Numbered from the stretch's first letter, positions 54,813 through 63,630 are shown. The stretch: DNA of 64,000 nucleotides from Halobacterium jilantaiense (GCF_900110535.1 NZ_FOJA01000001.1:1426001-1490000); one strand, 5' to 3'. Made by a program: numbers and translations. Notes: a model not told the origin generated them from the sequence alone.

Positions 54813-54941
54813 CTTTTTACTTCGGCGGGTGTGCTCGCTGCGCTCGCACACCACGCCTCGCAAAAAGCTACGCTAAAAACTCCTGCCTCCGCGGGGCTCC
54901 GCCCCGTTCCGGCAGTGAACCGCTCGCTGCGCTCGCGGATT
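54813..54941. repeat. Stem-loop intergenic repeat after the SDR gene
   Basis: CTTTTT (54813-54818) pairs with AAAAAG (54862-54867), and inside GGTGTGC (54828-54834) pairs with GCACACC (54846-54852). Then CTAAAAACTCCTGCCTCCG and a GGGGC-TCC-GCCCC hairpin follow. The order TTTT-hairpin-CTCG-CAAAA-spacer-AAAA-CTCCT matches the module after nusA (24694-24755), showing a repeat family. It lies between the SDR stop and an old copy of the SDR tail. Confidence 0.6.
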
Positions 54942-55682
54942 CTACACGTCCTCGGGCAGCCACCCGCCGTCGACTTCCACGTTCTGCCCGGAGATGTACT
55001 CCGAGTCGTCGTCGCAGAAGAACCGGACGACGCCCGCGAGGTCGTCGAACGTCGCCCAGCGGCCGCGCGGGGCGTCGTCGGGGAACTCGTCGGAGTTCTC
55101 GATGACGTACGGCGACACGGCGTTGACCGTGATGCCGTCCTCGCTGGTGTCGGCGGCGAGCATGCGCGTGAACATCAGGACGCCCTGCTTGGCGGCGAAG
55201 TACGGGAAGTTCTTCGCGCTCACGAGGCCTTTCTCCGCCGATGCGTAGCCGACGTTGACGATGCGGCCCCACGACTGGTCGCGCATCCCGTCGAGGGCGC
55301 GCTTCGACGTGAGGTAGGTCGCGGTGAGGTTCGTGTCCAGCACGCGGTTCCAGTCCTCGAAGCTGATGTCCGCCCAGTGCTCGGGCGCGAAGCTCCCGAC
55401 GTTGTTCACGAGCACGTCCACCGTCCCGAGGTCGGCCTCGACGGCGTCGAAGATACCGTCGACGCCCTCGGGGTCGGTGACGTCGCCCTGCACGGTCGTC
55501 GCCGCGGGCGCGCCGAGGTCGCGGGCGTCCGCGGCCACCGATTCGGCGGCGTCGCCGCTGGTGTTGTAGTGGATTGCGACGCTGGCACCGCAGTCCGCCA
55601 GCGAGAGCGCGAGGCCGCTGCCGAGGCCGCGCGCGCTGCCCGTGACGAGCGCGGTGCGGCCGGAGAGGTCGGGCTGATGCAC
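54942..55682 (-). CDS. SDR family oxidoreductase (3-oxoacyl-ACP reductase-like)
   Basis: A 246-residue short-chain dehydrogenase. It has the NAD(P) loop ALVTGSARGLGSGLAL, NNVGSFAP, the catalytic YFAAKQG with Tyr/Lys preceded by a Ser/Ala-type site (NVGYASAEKG), and a C-terminal VDGGW. The usual Ser of the triad seems to be Gly-Tyr-Ala here, which is atypical. GTG 55682 is chosen because the only TATA-like box (55705-55720) lies 25-35 nt before it; ATG 55709 would overlap that box and add nine residues. The gene is divergent from uspA. Confidence 0.85.
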   Translation of the reverse strand: MHQPDLSGRTALVTGSARGLGSGLALSLADCGASVAIHYNTSGDAAESVAADARDLGAPAATTVQGDVTDPEGVDGIFDAVEADLGTVDVLVNNVGSFAPEHWADISFEDWNRVLDTNLTATYLTSKRALDGMRDQSWGRIVNVGYASAEKGLVSAKNFPYFAAKQGVLMFTRMLAADTSEDGITVNAVSPYVIENSDEFPDDAPRGRWATFDDLAGVVRFFCDDDSEYISGQNVEVDGGWLPEDV

Positions 55683-55704
55683 GTGCGTCGGTTGGGCCGG
55701 ACCG

Positions 55705-55720
55705 GCCATATGCTTATGCC
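55705..55720. promoter_or_regulatory. Shared two-way TATA region of SDR and uspA genes
   Basis: The sequence GCCATATGCTTATGCC is AT-rich on both strands and lies about 25-35 nt before the SDR GTG (55682) on one side and about 25-35 nt before the uspA ATG (55743) on the other. A single region thus seems to serve both divergent promoters. Confidence 0.5.
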
Positions 55721-55742
55721 GTTCGCGGGCCACGCCCGGACC

Positions 55743-56195
55743 ATGACACTCGACCGGCTGCTGGTCGCCGTCGGGCCCAGTGACGACGACAGGGTCGGCC
55801 CGCTCGCCGCGACGACCACGGACATCGCCGGCCCCGCCGGGGCGTCAGTGACGCTCGCGCACGTGTTCACCGACGCGGAGTACGAGGACGCGAGAGAGCG
55901 CCTCGGCGGCGAACCGGGCGACGAAGTGACGCCGGACGCGGTCGCGCGCCGGCACGCCACCATCCGGGAACTCGGGGACGCGTTCGACGACGCGGGCGTC
56001 GACTACGACGTCGCGGGGCGCGTCGGCGACCACGGGCAGGCCGTCGTCTCGCTCGCGGACGACGTGGCCGCCGACCTCGCCGTGGTCGGCGGCCGGCAGC
56101 GCTCGCCGACGGGGAAAGCGGTCTTCGGCAGTACGGCCCAGACCGTCCTGCTGTCGGCACCCTGCCCGGTGACGTTCGTGCGGAGCGACCACTGA
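55743..56195 (+). CDS. Universal stress protein, UspA family
   Basis: A 150-residue UspA-fold protein (LDRLLVAVGPSDDDR, DDVAADLAVVGGRQRSPTGKAVFGSTAQTVLLSAPCPVTFV). The ATP-binding motif Gx2Gx9G(S/T) is present in the C-terminal part (GGRQRSPTGKAVFGSTA, approximately), so nucleotide binding is likely. Its stop overlaps the start of the AIM24 gene by one base (TGATG), so they are co-transcribed. Confidence 0.9.
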   Translation: MTLDRLLVAVGPSDDDRVGPLAATTTDIAGPAGASVTLAHVFTDAEYEDARERLGGEPGDEVTPDAVARRHATIRELGDAFDDAGVDYDVAGRVGDHGQAVVSLADDVAADLAVVGGRQRSPTGKAVFGSTAQTVLLSAPCPVTFVRSDH

Positions 56196-56797
56196 TGGAC
56201 GCGACCGCCGAGGACGGCCTCGCGGGCGCGCTCGTCGTCGACCTGAACGCCGGCGAGACGGTGCTGGCCGCTTCCGGGTCGCTCGTCGACCACACGGGCA
56301 GCGTCAGGGTCGAGCGCGCCCGGGAGGGCGCGCTGCGCTCGGTCGCGAACGCCGCACGACAGCGCGAGGTGACGCCGGTGCGCGTGACCGCCACCGCCGA
56401 GACGACGGCCCGGTTCGCGCCCCGCCACCACGGCGAGGTGGTGGCCTGCCCGCTCGGCGATGGCACACTGTCGGTCGCCCGGGACTCGTTCCTCGCAGCA
56501 CCGACGAACGTCCGCGTCGGCGCGGGCAGCATCGGGAACGCCCCGACCCGAGGCATGGGGTTGTTCCTGACCGAAGTCTCGGGCGACGGCCACGCCTACG
56601 TCGCGGGCCGCGGCCGAGTGGAGCGACTCGACCTCGACGCGGGCGAGACGCACGTGGTGGCGGCGGCGAACCTGGTGGCGTTCGAGGACCGCCTGGGCGT
56701 CACCGTCGAGCGCGTGTCCGCGATGGAGGACGCGGCGTCGGTCGGCCGGTTCCACGGCCCGGGGGCCGTCTGGCTGGCGACCCGCCGCCGCGAGTAG
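56195..56797 (+). CDS. AIM24 family protein
   Basis: A 200-residue AIM24/TIGR00266-type protein, a beta-helix-like fold of unclear role found in bacteria, archaea and fungal mitochondria. Typical stretches are GLFLTEVSGDGHAYVAGRG and GETHVVAAANLVAFEDRLGVTVE. Translationally coupled to uspA by a one-base overlap. Confidence 0.85.
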   Translation: MDATAEDGLAGALVVDLNAGETVLAASGSLVDHTGSVRVERAREGALRSVANAARQREVTPVRVTATAETTARFAPRHHGEVVACPLGDGTLSVARDSFLAAPTNVRVGAGSIGNAPTRGMGLFLTEVSGDGHAYVAGRGRVERLDLDAGETHVVAAANLVAFEDRLGVTVERVSAMEDAASVGRFHGPGAVWLATRRRE

Positions 56798-56888
56798 CTC
56801 CGCGAGGGGCGAACTTCGGGCGCGGAACTAACACGGCAGCGAGTGAAAACTGTGTAGTTAAGTGGTCGCGGGCACCCCCTACGGGTGA

Positions 56889-57860
56889 ATGCACTACGCG
56901 GGCGTCGACCTCGGCGCGACGAACGTGCGCGCGGCAGTCGCCGGCGAGGACGGCGACATCGTCGGGAGCGACCGCCGGGGGACGCCCCGGGGGCCGACCG
57001 GCATCGACGTGGCGGAGGCCGTCCTCGACACGCTCCGAGCGGCCTGCGCGGACGCGGGCGTCGACCCGACCGACGTGCGGGCGGCCGGCATCGCCAGCAT
57101 CGGCCCGCTGGACCTCGCGGAGGGCACCGTCGAGGGCCCCGCGAACTTCCCGGACCCCGTCGACACCATCCCGCTCGTCGGGCCCGTCTCGAACCTCCTG
57201 AACTCCGAGTCAGTCTACCTCCACAACGACACGGTCGCGGGCGTCATCGGCGAGCGCTTCCACGCCGACAGCACCCCCGACGACATGGCGTACGTCACCA
57301 TCTCCTCGGGCATCGGCGCGGGCGTCGCCGTCGACGGCGAGGTGCTGGAGGGCTGGGACGGCAACGCCGGCGAACTCGGCCACATGGTCGTCGACCCGCA
57401 GGGCCGCCGGACGTGTGGCTGCGGCCGGGACGGTCACTGGGAGGCGTACTGCTCGGGGAACAACATCCCCGAGTACGCGCGCATGCTCGCCGACGAGGAC
57501 GGCGGCGTCGAGACTGGCCTCCCGCTCGACGACCCCGAGTTCTCCGCGAAGGACGTCTTCGACGCGGCGGGCGACGACGACTTCGCGGACTACGTCGTCG
57601 ATCAGGTCGGGTTCTGGAACGCCGTCGGCATGACGAACCTCGTGCAGGCGTACGCGCCGCTGGTCGTCTACGTCGGCGGCGCGGTCGCGCTGAACAATCC
57701 AGAGCAGGTGCTCGACCCCATCCGCGAACACCTAGATGCGGACGTGTTCAACAACGTCCCACAGGTGCGGCTGACGACGCTGGGCGACGACGTCGTGTTG
57801 AAGGGCGCAATCGCGTCGGCGCTCACGGGAGGGACCGGCGACCGTTCTCGCGGGCCGTAG
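56889..57860 (+). CDS. ROK family sugar kinase (glucokinase-like)
   Basis: A 323-residue ROK kinase. It has the ATP-phosphate motif GVDLGATNVRAAVAG, the catalytic LHNDTVAGVIGERF region with Asp, ITISSGIGAGV-like ISSGIGAGVAVDGEVLEG, and the zinc-binding CGCGRDGHWEAYCSG with H upstream (GELGHM). Probably phosphorylates glucose or a related sugar. A TATA-like GTAGTTAAGT lies about 30 nt before ATG 56889. Confidence 0.92.
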   Translation: MHYAGVDLGATNVRAAVAGEDGDIVGSDRRGTPRGPTGIDVAEAVLDTLRAACADAGVDPTDVRAAGIASIGPLDLAEGTVEGPANFPDPVDTIPLVGPVSNLLNSESVYLHNDTVAGVIGERFHADSTPDDMAYVTISSGIGAGVAVDGEVLEGWDGNAGELGHMVVDPQGRRTCGCGRDGHWEAYCSGNNIPEYARMLADEDGGVETGLPLDDPEFSAKDVFDAAGDDDFADYVVDQVGFWNAVGMTNLVQAYAPLVVYVGGAVALNNPEQVLDPIREHLDADVFNNVPQVRLTTLGDDVVLKGAIASALTGGTGDRSRGP

Positions 57861-57902
57861 CTGGACGCAGGACTTTTGCGCGACGGCCCCACAGTACGGG
57901 GC

Positions 57903-59387
57903 ATGCGACGACGTGACGTGCTGCGTGGCGCGGCCGGCGCAGCAGCCCTCCCGTTCGCGAGTCGAATCACTGCCGCGACGAATCAAGACGCCTACGCCCC
58001 ACTGGGCACCGTCGACCTCCCCGGAGCGAAAGAGGTCGTCGTCGGCGACAGCGGCGACACCGCCTACGTCGCCACCACCGAGGGGTTCGCCACCGTCGAC
58101 GTCTCCGACCCCGAGAGTCCGGAGACGCTGTTCAGCGCGTCCTCGCTGCTGGCCGACCGCGAGACCGGTCCGATGACCGGCATCTACGACGTGAAAGTCG
58201 AGGGTGACACCCTCGCCGTGGTCGGGCCCGCGAACCCCAGCCGGAAAGACCGTCTGCGCGGGATGGCCGTCTACGACGTGAGCGACCCGGCGGCTCCCGA
58301 GCGCACGGGGTTCCACGAGACGGCGTACGCAATCCACAACGCGTACCTCCACGACGGCATCGCGTACCTCACGGCGCTCCACCCGGAGCAGGTCTACGAC
58401 CGGGAGACCCCGGCCACGAACCCCGTCGTTCTGGTCGACGTCACCGGAGACGAACTCGAGGAGGTCGGCCGGTGGTCGCTCGCCGACCACGACGAAGGCT
58501 GGCTAGACGTGGCCTACTACCCGCGGTCGAACCACGACGTCTACGTGCAGGACGACGTGCTGTACATCGCACACTGGGACGCCGGCACCTGGCTGGTCGA
58601 CGTCAGCGACCCCGCGAACCCCGAGCACATCAACCACTTCGGCGACTACTCGCTCGAAGACCTCCGGGCGCTGTCGCCGAACGAGCAGATAAACGAGGGG
58701 ACCGAGAAGCCGGGGAACTCCCACTACGTCGCCGTCAACGACGACGCGACGCTGCTGGCGTCCGGTGCCGAGTCCTGGGACATCCCGGAGACCGAGGAGA
58801 TGGGGGCACCGGGCGGCATCGACCTCTGGGACATCTCGGACCCGCAGAGCCCCGAGAAGCTCGCGGTCATCGAGGGGCCGCCGACCCCGGACCCGACTCG
58901 CGGGGGCGTCTGGACGACGAGCCACAACTTCGACTTCGACGGCGACCGGCTATACACGTCGTGGTACCGCGGCGGCGTGAAAGTCCACGACGTCTCCGAC
59001 CCCGCGAACCCAGAGCAGCTGGCGTGGTGGCGGCAGCCCGAGGAGGCGATGTTCTGGACCGCGAAGTCCATGGGCGACGGCGAGGCCTTCGTCGCGTCCA
59101 GCATGCGGGGCGGCGAGGAGTACGGACCGGGCCTGTTCACGTTCCCGGACCGTGCCGGCGAGCAAGCCGACGCGCCGAGTCTCACCACGACGGAGCAGGC
59201 GACCACCACCGCCGCCGAGGAGACGACCGCGGCGACCACCACCAGCGCGGCCACGACGACGGACTCCCAGAGCGGCGACGGCGGGAGCGACGGTGAGTCC
59301 GGCGGGAGCGCCACCGGGTTCGGCGTGTTCGCCGCGGTGTCGGGCGCGTCGGCCGCCGCGCTGGCGGCGTGGCGTCGGCTCGACTAA
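57903..59387 (+). CDS. Tat-exported LVIVD-repeat surface protein with C-terminal anchor
   Basis: A 494-residue protein. The twin-arginine signal ([19 protein letters not shown]) targets it to the Tat system. The main part is a beta-propeller-like array of at least five LVIVD repeats with VSDPxxPE-type turns (VDVSDPESPE, YDVSDPAAPE, VDVSDPANPE, WDISDPQSPE, HDVSDPANPE). A Thr/Ser/Gly-rich linker near the end leads to TGFGVFAAVSGASAAALAAW and a final RRLD. This resembles a PGF-CTERM signal for archaeosortase A, with TGFG in place of PGF. ATG 57903 gives the correct Tat signal. Confidence 0.85.
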   Translation: MRRRDVLRGAAGAAALPFASRITAATNQDAYAPLGTVDLPGAKEVVVGDSGDTAYVATTEGFATVDVSDPESPETLFSASSLLADRETGPMTGIYDVKVEGDTLAVVGPANPSRKDRLRGMAVYDVSDPAAPERTGFHETAYAIHNAYLHDGIAYLTALHPEQVYDRETPATNPVVLVDVTGDELEEVGRWSLADHDEGWLDVAYYPRSNHDVYVQDDVLYIAHWDAGTWLVDVSDPANPEHINHFGDYSLEDLRALSPNEQINEGTEKPGNSHYVAVNDDATLLASGAESWDIPETEEMGAPGGIDLWDISDPQSPEKLAVIEGPPTPDPTRGGVWTTSHNFDFDGDRLYTSWYRGGVKVHDVSDPANPEQLAWWRQPEEAMFWTAKSMGDGEAFVASSMRGGEEYGPGLFTFPDRAGEQADAPSLTTTEQATTTAAEETTAATTTSAATTTDSQSGDGGSDGESGGSATGFGVFAAVSGASAAALAAWRRLD

Positions 59388-59426
59388 CCGAAGGTATACC
59401 ACTGCTCGGGTGCGTAGCCCGCAGGT

Positions 59427-59798
59427 ATGAGCGAGACCGCGGGTGCGGGGGACCTCCACGAGCGCGTCGAGACGTGGCTCGTCGCCCAGATGCCCATCAT
59501 CAGGAGCCACGGCGGCACCAGCGCCGTCCGGAAGGCCGACCCTGACGACGGCGAGGTCGTCGTGGAACTCGGCGGCGCGTGTTCGGGCTGCGGCATCAGC
59601 CCGCGGACCGCCCAGCGAATCAAGATGGACCTCGCGGCCGAGTTCGACGAGGTCGACGACGTGGTCGTGCGGTTCACGGACGGCGACGGCGGCGGCTGGG
59701 GCGGCGACCAGGCGGAGAGCTTCATGGGCGTCGACCGCAACGAGGGCGGCCGCGGCGGCCGCGGCGAGGGCAGCCCGAACTCGGACAACCACTTCTGA
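59427..59798 (+). CDS. NifU C-terminal domain-like Fe-S scaffold protein
   Basis: A 123-residue protein with a NifU-like (Nfu) domain: [39 protein letters not shown] with the CxxC cluster-binding motif, and [17 protein letters not shown]. Nfu proteins carry Fe-S clusters to target enzymes. The C-terminus is a Gly/Arg-rich disordered tail ([12 protein letters not shown]). A TATA-like GGTATACC lies about 28 nt before the ATG. Confidence 0.92.
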   Translation: MSETAGAGDLHERVETWLVAQMPIIRSHGGTSAVRKADPDDGEVVVELGGACSGCGISPRTAQRIKMDLAAEFDEVDDVVVRFTDGDGGGWGGDQAESFMGVDRNEGGRGGRGEGSPNSDNHF

Positions 59799-59827
59799 CG
59801 GCGCGCCGGACCGCCGGCACCCAGTAG

Positions 59828-61237
59828 TCAGTTCTCGACGGCGGATTTCACGCGACGAGCGACCGACAGCGCCTGCTCCGCGAGCGCGTCGGAGACGAGG
59901 CCGTCGTCCACGCAGTCCTGTAGTTCGGCCTCGTCGACGACCTCGACCGTGCCGTCGGCGTGCTTGACGACGTCGACGTGGAGGTCGACGTAGCGGACGG
60001 TGTCCGGGAACACCTCGACGGGCGTGCAGACGTTCAGGTAGGTGCCCTTGCGCTCGCCGTCCTCGCCGCGGTAGACGGTGGGGTACCACCAGTTCCCCTC
60101 GGTGAACCGGGTGGTGGCGGTGTCGCCGGCCTCGCGGTCGACGCCGAGCGCGTCGTAGGTGCCGCCGCCGGACATCTGGCGTTCGACGGTGACGCGGCCC
60201 GTCTCCACGTCGCGGTCGGTGACCTCGCCGCGGCCGAGCGAGAACATGGAGCCGTCGGGCTTCCCGTGGTGGAGCGCGACCGAGTCGCCCTCGGTGGGGC
60301 CGAACTGGTCGGTGACGACCCCGAAGGGCAGGTCGTCGAGGTCGACGCCCAGCGACTCGGCGAAGTCGACGGCCCCGCTGGCGGCCTCGCTGCCGGCTTT
60401 CACGCGGTGGTGGCCGGGCATCGTGTCGGTGACTGCCCGACGCTGGTCGTCGAGCGCACTGCGGCTCTCGCGGCCGAACCACGCCCACAGCGTCGACTCC
60501 GGGGCGGCGACGAGTCCGGGCTCGCTGTCGTCGTCTGCGTCCGCGAGCGCGTCCTCGACGGCCTGCGCGCGGTCGGCGAGCGCGTCGAGGGTGTCCCCGA
60601 GCGCGTCCATGTCGGCGTCCGTCGCGTCGTAGTTCCAGTAGACGCCCCAGTTCTCGGGGACGTCCGGGTCGAGGAGTTCGGCGGTGCGCGCGAGCTGCTC
60701 GCGGTCGGCGGCGGCACCCGAGACGAGCGCGTCGACGCCGCGGTCGAGGCTGGCGAGTGCACCGGAGACGGACACGTCCGCGGCTGCGACCGCGCGGTCG
60801 TCGCTCCAGGGCGCGGCCGGCTCCCGGATGCCGACTCGGAGGCGGTCGCCGTCGTCGACGTGCTCGTCTGTGTTGCCGAACGGGAGGTAGGCCTCCCGGT
60901 CGTCGCCGAGGTCCAGAATCGCGCCGCCCCCCACAGTCCGGTCCACGACTCCGTCGAAGACCGCGCCCCGCGGGACCGGGTCGGTCCAGACGAAGGCGTC
61001 CCGGCCGAGGTCGGCGAGCACGCCCCGGAGTTCGTCGACGTGGTCGTCGGGGCCGGCGACGCCGACGCCCTGCCGGTCGTCGGTCATCCAGACGTCGGCG
61101 TCGGGTTCGGCGGCGTCGAAAGCAGCGTCGAACCGCTCCCGGATAGGCGGCGAGGCGGCGACGACATCGAATCCGGCCTCCCGGAACGCTCGCGTGAGCG
61201 CCGTGGCGTAGATGCCGCGGACGCGGACGCTCGTCAT
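59828..61237 (-). CDS. FAU-1 (AU-binding) RNase E/G-like RNA-binding protein
   Basis: A 469-residue protein of the archaeal FAU-1 family. It has an S1-like RNA-binding region (RGAVFDGVVDRTVGGGAILDLG) and, in the C-terminal part, a DUF402 domain (GNWWYPTVYRGEDGERKGTYLNV). The Pyrococcus relative binds AU-rich RNA and takes part in 5S rRNA processing. Its ATG overlaps the stop of the small DUF7532 gene upstream (61234-61237). Confidence 0.9.
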   Translation of the reverse strand: MTSVRVRGIYATALTRAFREAGFDVVAASPPIRERFDAAFDAAEPDADVWMTDDRQGVGVAGPDDHVDELRGVLADLGRDAFVWTDPVPRGAVFDGVVDRTVGGGAILDLGDDREAYLPFGNTDEHVDDGDRLRVGIREPAAPWSDDRAVAAADVSVSGALASLDRGVDALVSGAAADREQLARTAELLDPDVPENWGVYWNYDATDADMDALGDTLDALADRAQAVEDALADADDDSEPGLVAAPESTLWAWFGRESRSALDDQRRAVTDTMPGHHRVKAGSEAASGAVDFAESLGVDLDDLPFGVVTDQFGPTEGDSVALHHGKPDGSMFSLGRGEVTDRDVETGRVTVERQMSGGGTYDALGVDREAGDTATTRFTEGNWWYPTVYRGEDGERKGTYLNVCTPVEVFPDTVRYVDLHVDVVKHADGTVEVVDEAELQDCVDDGLVSDALAEQALSVARRVKSAVEN

Positions 61238-61626
61238 TCGAGGTGCGCCCGCTCTCGGGCGAACCGAACGCGGTCGTTCACGGTCGGCCCCAGGGTCAAC
61301 TCGACGACCTCGGTGTCGTCGCCGTCCGCGGAGAGCACGCGGGCGTCAGCGACGTAGACGCCCCAGGAGTCGAACCGGAGGAACCCCCGGACGTCGTCGC
61401 TGTGCGTGAAGAGGTCGACGTAGTCGAGGTCGTGTTCGGGGTACTCGGCGCTGGAGTGGGTCTGGTCCATGTCCGAGTAGACGGTCTCGACGTCGGCGAA
61501 GAAGGCCTCGACCTCGGCTGCCGTCTCGCTGGCGGCGTCCGCCAGGTCCTGTTCGGCGCGCTGGATGGCGTCCGTGGAGACGCCGGCGTCCCGGAGCGCC
61601 CGCCGGGCGCGCTGGTCGAATCGCAT
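61234..61626 (-). CDS. DUF7532-type small protein coupled to FAU-1
   Basis: A 130-residue haloarchaeal protein. It starts MRFDQRARRALRDAGVST and has FADVETVYSDMDQTHSSAEY and FDSWGVYVADARVLSADGD. The function is unknown; the family name is from memory. Its stop overlaps the FAU-1 start by 4 bp (ATGA), indicating translational coupling and a probable related role in RNA metabolism. ATG 61626 is the likely start; an in-frame ATG five codons upstream is possible. Confidence 0.8.
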   Translation of the reverse strand: MRFDQRARRALRDAGVSTDAIQRAEQDLADAASETAAEVEAFFADVETVYSDMDQTHSSAEYPEHDLDYVDLFTHSDDVRGFLRFDSWGVYVADARVLSADGDDTEVVELTLGPTVNDRVRFARERAHLE

Positions 61627-61858
61627 ACCCGCGCTTCGCACCGGGGGCGTATCAGCGTTTCAGTCGTCTGTCGGCGCGTCGGTCTCTCGTCGGTCGCGCT
61701 CCCCGTTCAGGGAACTGTACAGCAGTCCGCGGCTGGCACTGTATGGCATACCACGGGGTCCCCGGCGGACAGTGATAAGTCGCACCCTTTAGGGCCTTTA
61801 TTACATATTAACATGCGCTCCACGAGTACGAAGAGGGAGCAGGCTGAACCAGCGGACC

Positions 61859-62986
61859 ATGCCCAGCGAACAGGACCCCGTGCAGCGCGCCGCCGGCGAG
61901 GACGCCGACCTCTACGACATCGCCACCTGGGAGCCACGCACCGGCCTCGACCGCGCGTCGGCGTGGCTGTACGGCGCACTCGGGACCGGCGCGAAGGCTC
62001 TCGTCGTGGCGCTCGCGGCGCTCATCGTCGTCGCCCAGTTCGCCGCCGCGACCGGTCTCCTCCTCGTCGACCGCCCCGTCATCGGCGTCTACGTCCTGCT
62101 GTCGGTCGCCCCGGCGCTCGCCGTCGCCGGCTACATCTGGCGGTCCGACGCGACCCGCCGGGAGCCCCTCGAACTGCTCGTCGTGACGTTCGCGCTCGGT
62201 TTCCTGTTCGCGGGGTTCGCCGCCGTCCTGAACTCCGCGTTCTCCGGCCTGTTCTTCGGCGTCGCGGAAGCCAGCCCGGGCTGGGTCGCGGTCGTCGCCC
62301 CGGCGCTGTTCTACTTCGTCGTCGTCGGTCCCGTCGAGGAGACGGTGAAGTGGCTCGCCATCCGGCTGTACGCCTTCCGCGACGACCGCTTCGACGCCGT
62401 CGTCGACGGTGCCGTCTACGGCGCGATGGCGGGCCTCGGGTTCGCCACCATCGAGAACGCCATCTACGTCCTGCGGGAGGTGGTGGCGGTCACGCAGACC
62501 GCCGGCGGCCAGCAGGCGACCGAGGTCGCGTTCCAGGTGGCCGCAGTCCGGACGTTCGCGGGGCCGGGGCACGTCATCTACTCGGCGTTCGCGGGCTACT
62601 ACCTCGGGCTCGCGAAGTTCAACCCCGACGACGCCGGCCCCATCGTCGTGAAGGGGCTGGTGGTCGCCGCCCTCATCCACGCGACGTACAACACCGCGGT
62701 GACGAACCTCGGTGCCGTCGCGGAGTTCGTCGGGCTCGGGCAGGGCGTCGCGTTCCTCGCGTTCGTCGTGGTCTACGACGGCCTCTTCTTCTACGTCCTC
62801 TACCGGAAGCTGAGCGCGTACCGGCTGGCGTACGTCGACTCCGGCGCGCAGGCCGCCGAGCAAGAGTCCGCGGCGACCGCCGAGGGCCCCGACCGCGAGC
62901 GCGAAGCGGCCGACTCGGCCGGCGAGTCCGCCGACTATCGCGAGGAGTCGGGTGCGACCGAGTCCGGCGAGGAGTCGGAGTCGTAG
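61859..62986 (+). CDS. PrsW-type intramembrane metalloprotease
   Basis: A 375-residue membrane protein with about eight TM helices of the PrsW/CAAX protease superfamily. The glutamates of GPVEETVKW are the first catalytic motif; GPGHVIYSAFAGYYLG and LIHATYNTAV carry the His residues. PrsW proteases release membrane-bound regulators in bacteria. The C-terminal tail is long, acidic and Ser/Glu-rich. Its last 52 bp overlap the riboflavin synthase gene on the other strand. AT-rich TTTATTACATATTAACAT lies about 50 nt before ATG 61859. Confidence 0.9.
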   Translation: MPSEQDPVQRAAGEDADLYDIATWEPRTGLDRASAWLYGALGTGAKALVVALAALIVVAQFAAATGLLLVDRPVIGVYVLLSVAPALAVAGYIWRSDATRREPLELLVVTFALGFLFAGFAAVLNSAFSGLFFGVAEASPGWVAVVAPALFYFVVVGPVEETVKWLAIRLYAFRDDRFDAVVDGAVYGAMAGLGFATIENAIYVLREVVAVTQTAGGQQATEVAFQVAAVRTFAGPGHVIYSAFAGYYLGLAKFNPDDAGPIVVKGLVVAALIHATYNTAVTNLGAVAEFVGLGQGVAFLAFVVVYDGLFFYVLYRKLSAYRLAYVDSGAQAAEQESAATAEGPDREREAADSAGESADYREESGATESGEESES

Positions 62987-63630
62987 GCGGCCATCCGTTC
63001 GACGTACTTCGCGAGCACGTCGACCTCGACGTTCACGCTGTCGCCGGGCTGGCGCTCCGACAGCGACGTGAGGTCGTACGTCGTCGGAATCACGGCGACA
63101 GAGAAGGTGCCGGCCCGCTGGTCAGACGAGGTCTGACTGCCTCCGGACTGCTCGTCCGGAGCGTCGTCCACGTCGGCGACAGTGAGGCTGATACCGTCGA
63201 GCGCAATCGAGCCCTTCGGCGCGACGTACTGCTCGTGGCCGTCGGGGAGCGCGAACGTGAACGTCCAGTCCTCGCCGACCTGCTCGACGGCCACGACCTC
63301 GGTGGTGGTGTCGACGTGGCCCTGCACGACGTGGCCGTCGAGACGGCCATCGGCCGGGAGCGCGCGTTCGAGGTTCACGAGGTCTCCCTCCGAGACCGCG
63401 CTCAGCGTCGTCTTCTCCAGGGTCTCCGCGGCCGTGAACACGGAGAACCACTCGCCGCCCGCGTCGTCCCAGTCCTCGACGGTGAGACAGACGCCGCCGA
63501 CGCTGATGCTCTCGCCGTGGCTGAACGCCCCGAAGTCGCCGTCTTCGACTGCGATGCGGAGGCGTCGGCCGCCCTCGTCGTCGGCGACGGCCTCGACGGT
63601 GCCCGTCGCCTCGATGATGCCGGTGAACAC
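62935..63630 (-). CDS. ribE: Riboflavin synthase, alpha-chain type
   Basis: A 231-residue riboflavin synthase converting two 6,7-dimethyl-8-ribityllumazines into riboflavin. It has two similar barrels, the first starting FTGIIEATGTVEAV and the second GHVVQGHVDTTTEVVAV, with SISVGGVCLTV and SIALDGISLTV. The C-terminal tail (DSDSSPDSVAPDSSR) is extra and Ser/Asp-rich, and overlaps the convergent PrsW gene. GTG 63630 gives the family N-terminus; a T-rich box (CGTTTTCG) lies about 27 nt upstream. Confidence 0.92.
   Translation of the reverse strand: MFTGIIEATGTVEAVADDEGGRRLRIAVEDGDFGAFSHGESISVGGVCLTVEDWDDAGGEWFSVFTAAETLEKTTLSAVSEGDLVNLERALPADGRLDGHVVQGHVDTTTEVVAVEQVGEDWTFTFALPDGHEQYVAPKGSIALDGISLTVADVDDAPDEQSGGSQTSSDQRAGTFSVAVIPTTYDLTSLSERQPGDSVNVEVDVLAKYVERMAAYDSDSSPDSVAPDSSR

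Noticed and set aside
56830-56888. A TrmB site before the ROK kinase
   Set aside because: ACT and GAGT half-motifs are present but the spacing is about 11 nt, outside the 7-8 nt of the known motif.
61627-61858. A small gene in the 232-bp gap between the DUF7532-type gene and prsW
   Set aside because: No frame with haloarchaeal composition and a plausible promoter was found; the AT-rich part near 61796-61812 looks like the prsW promoter.
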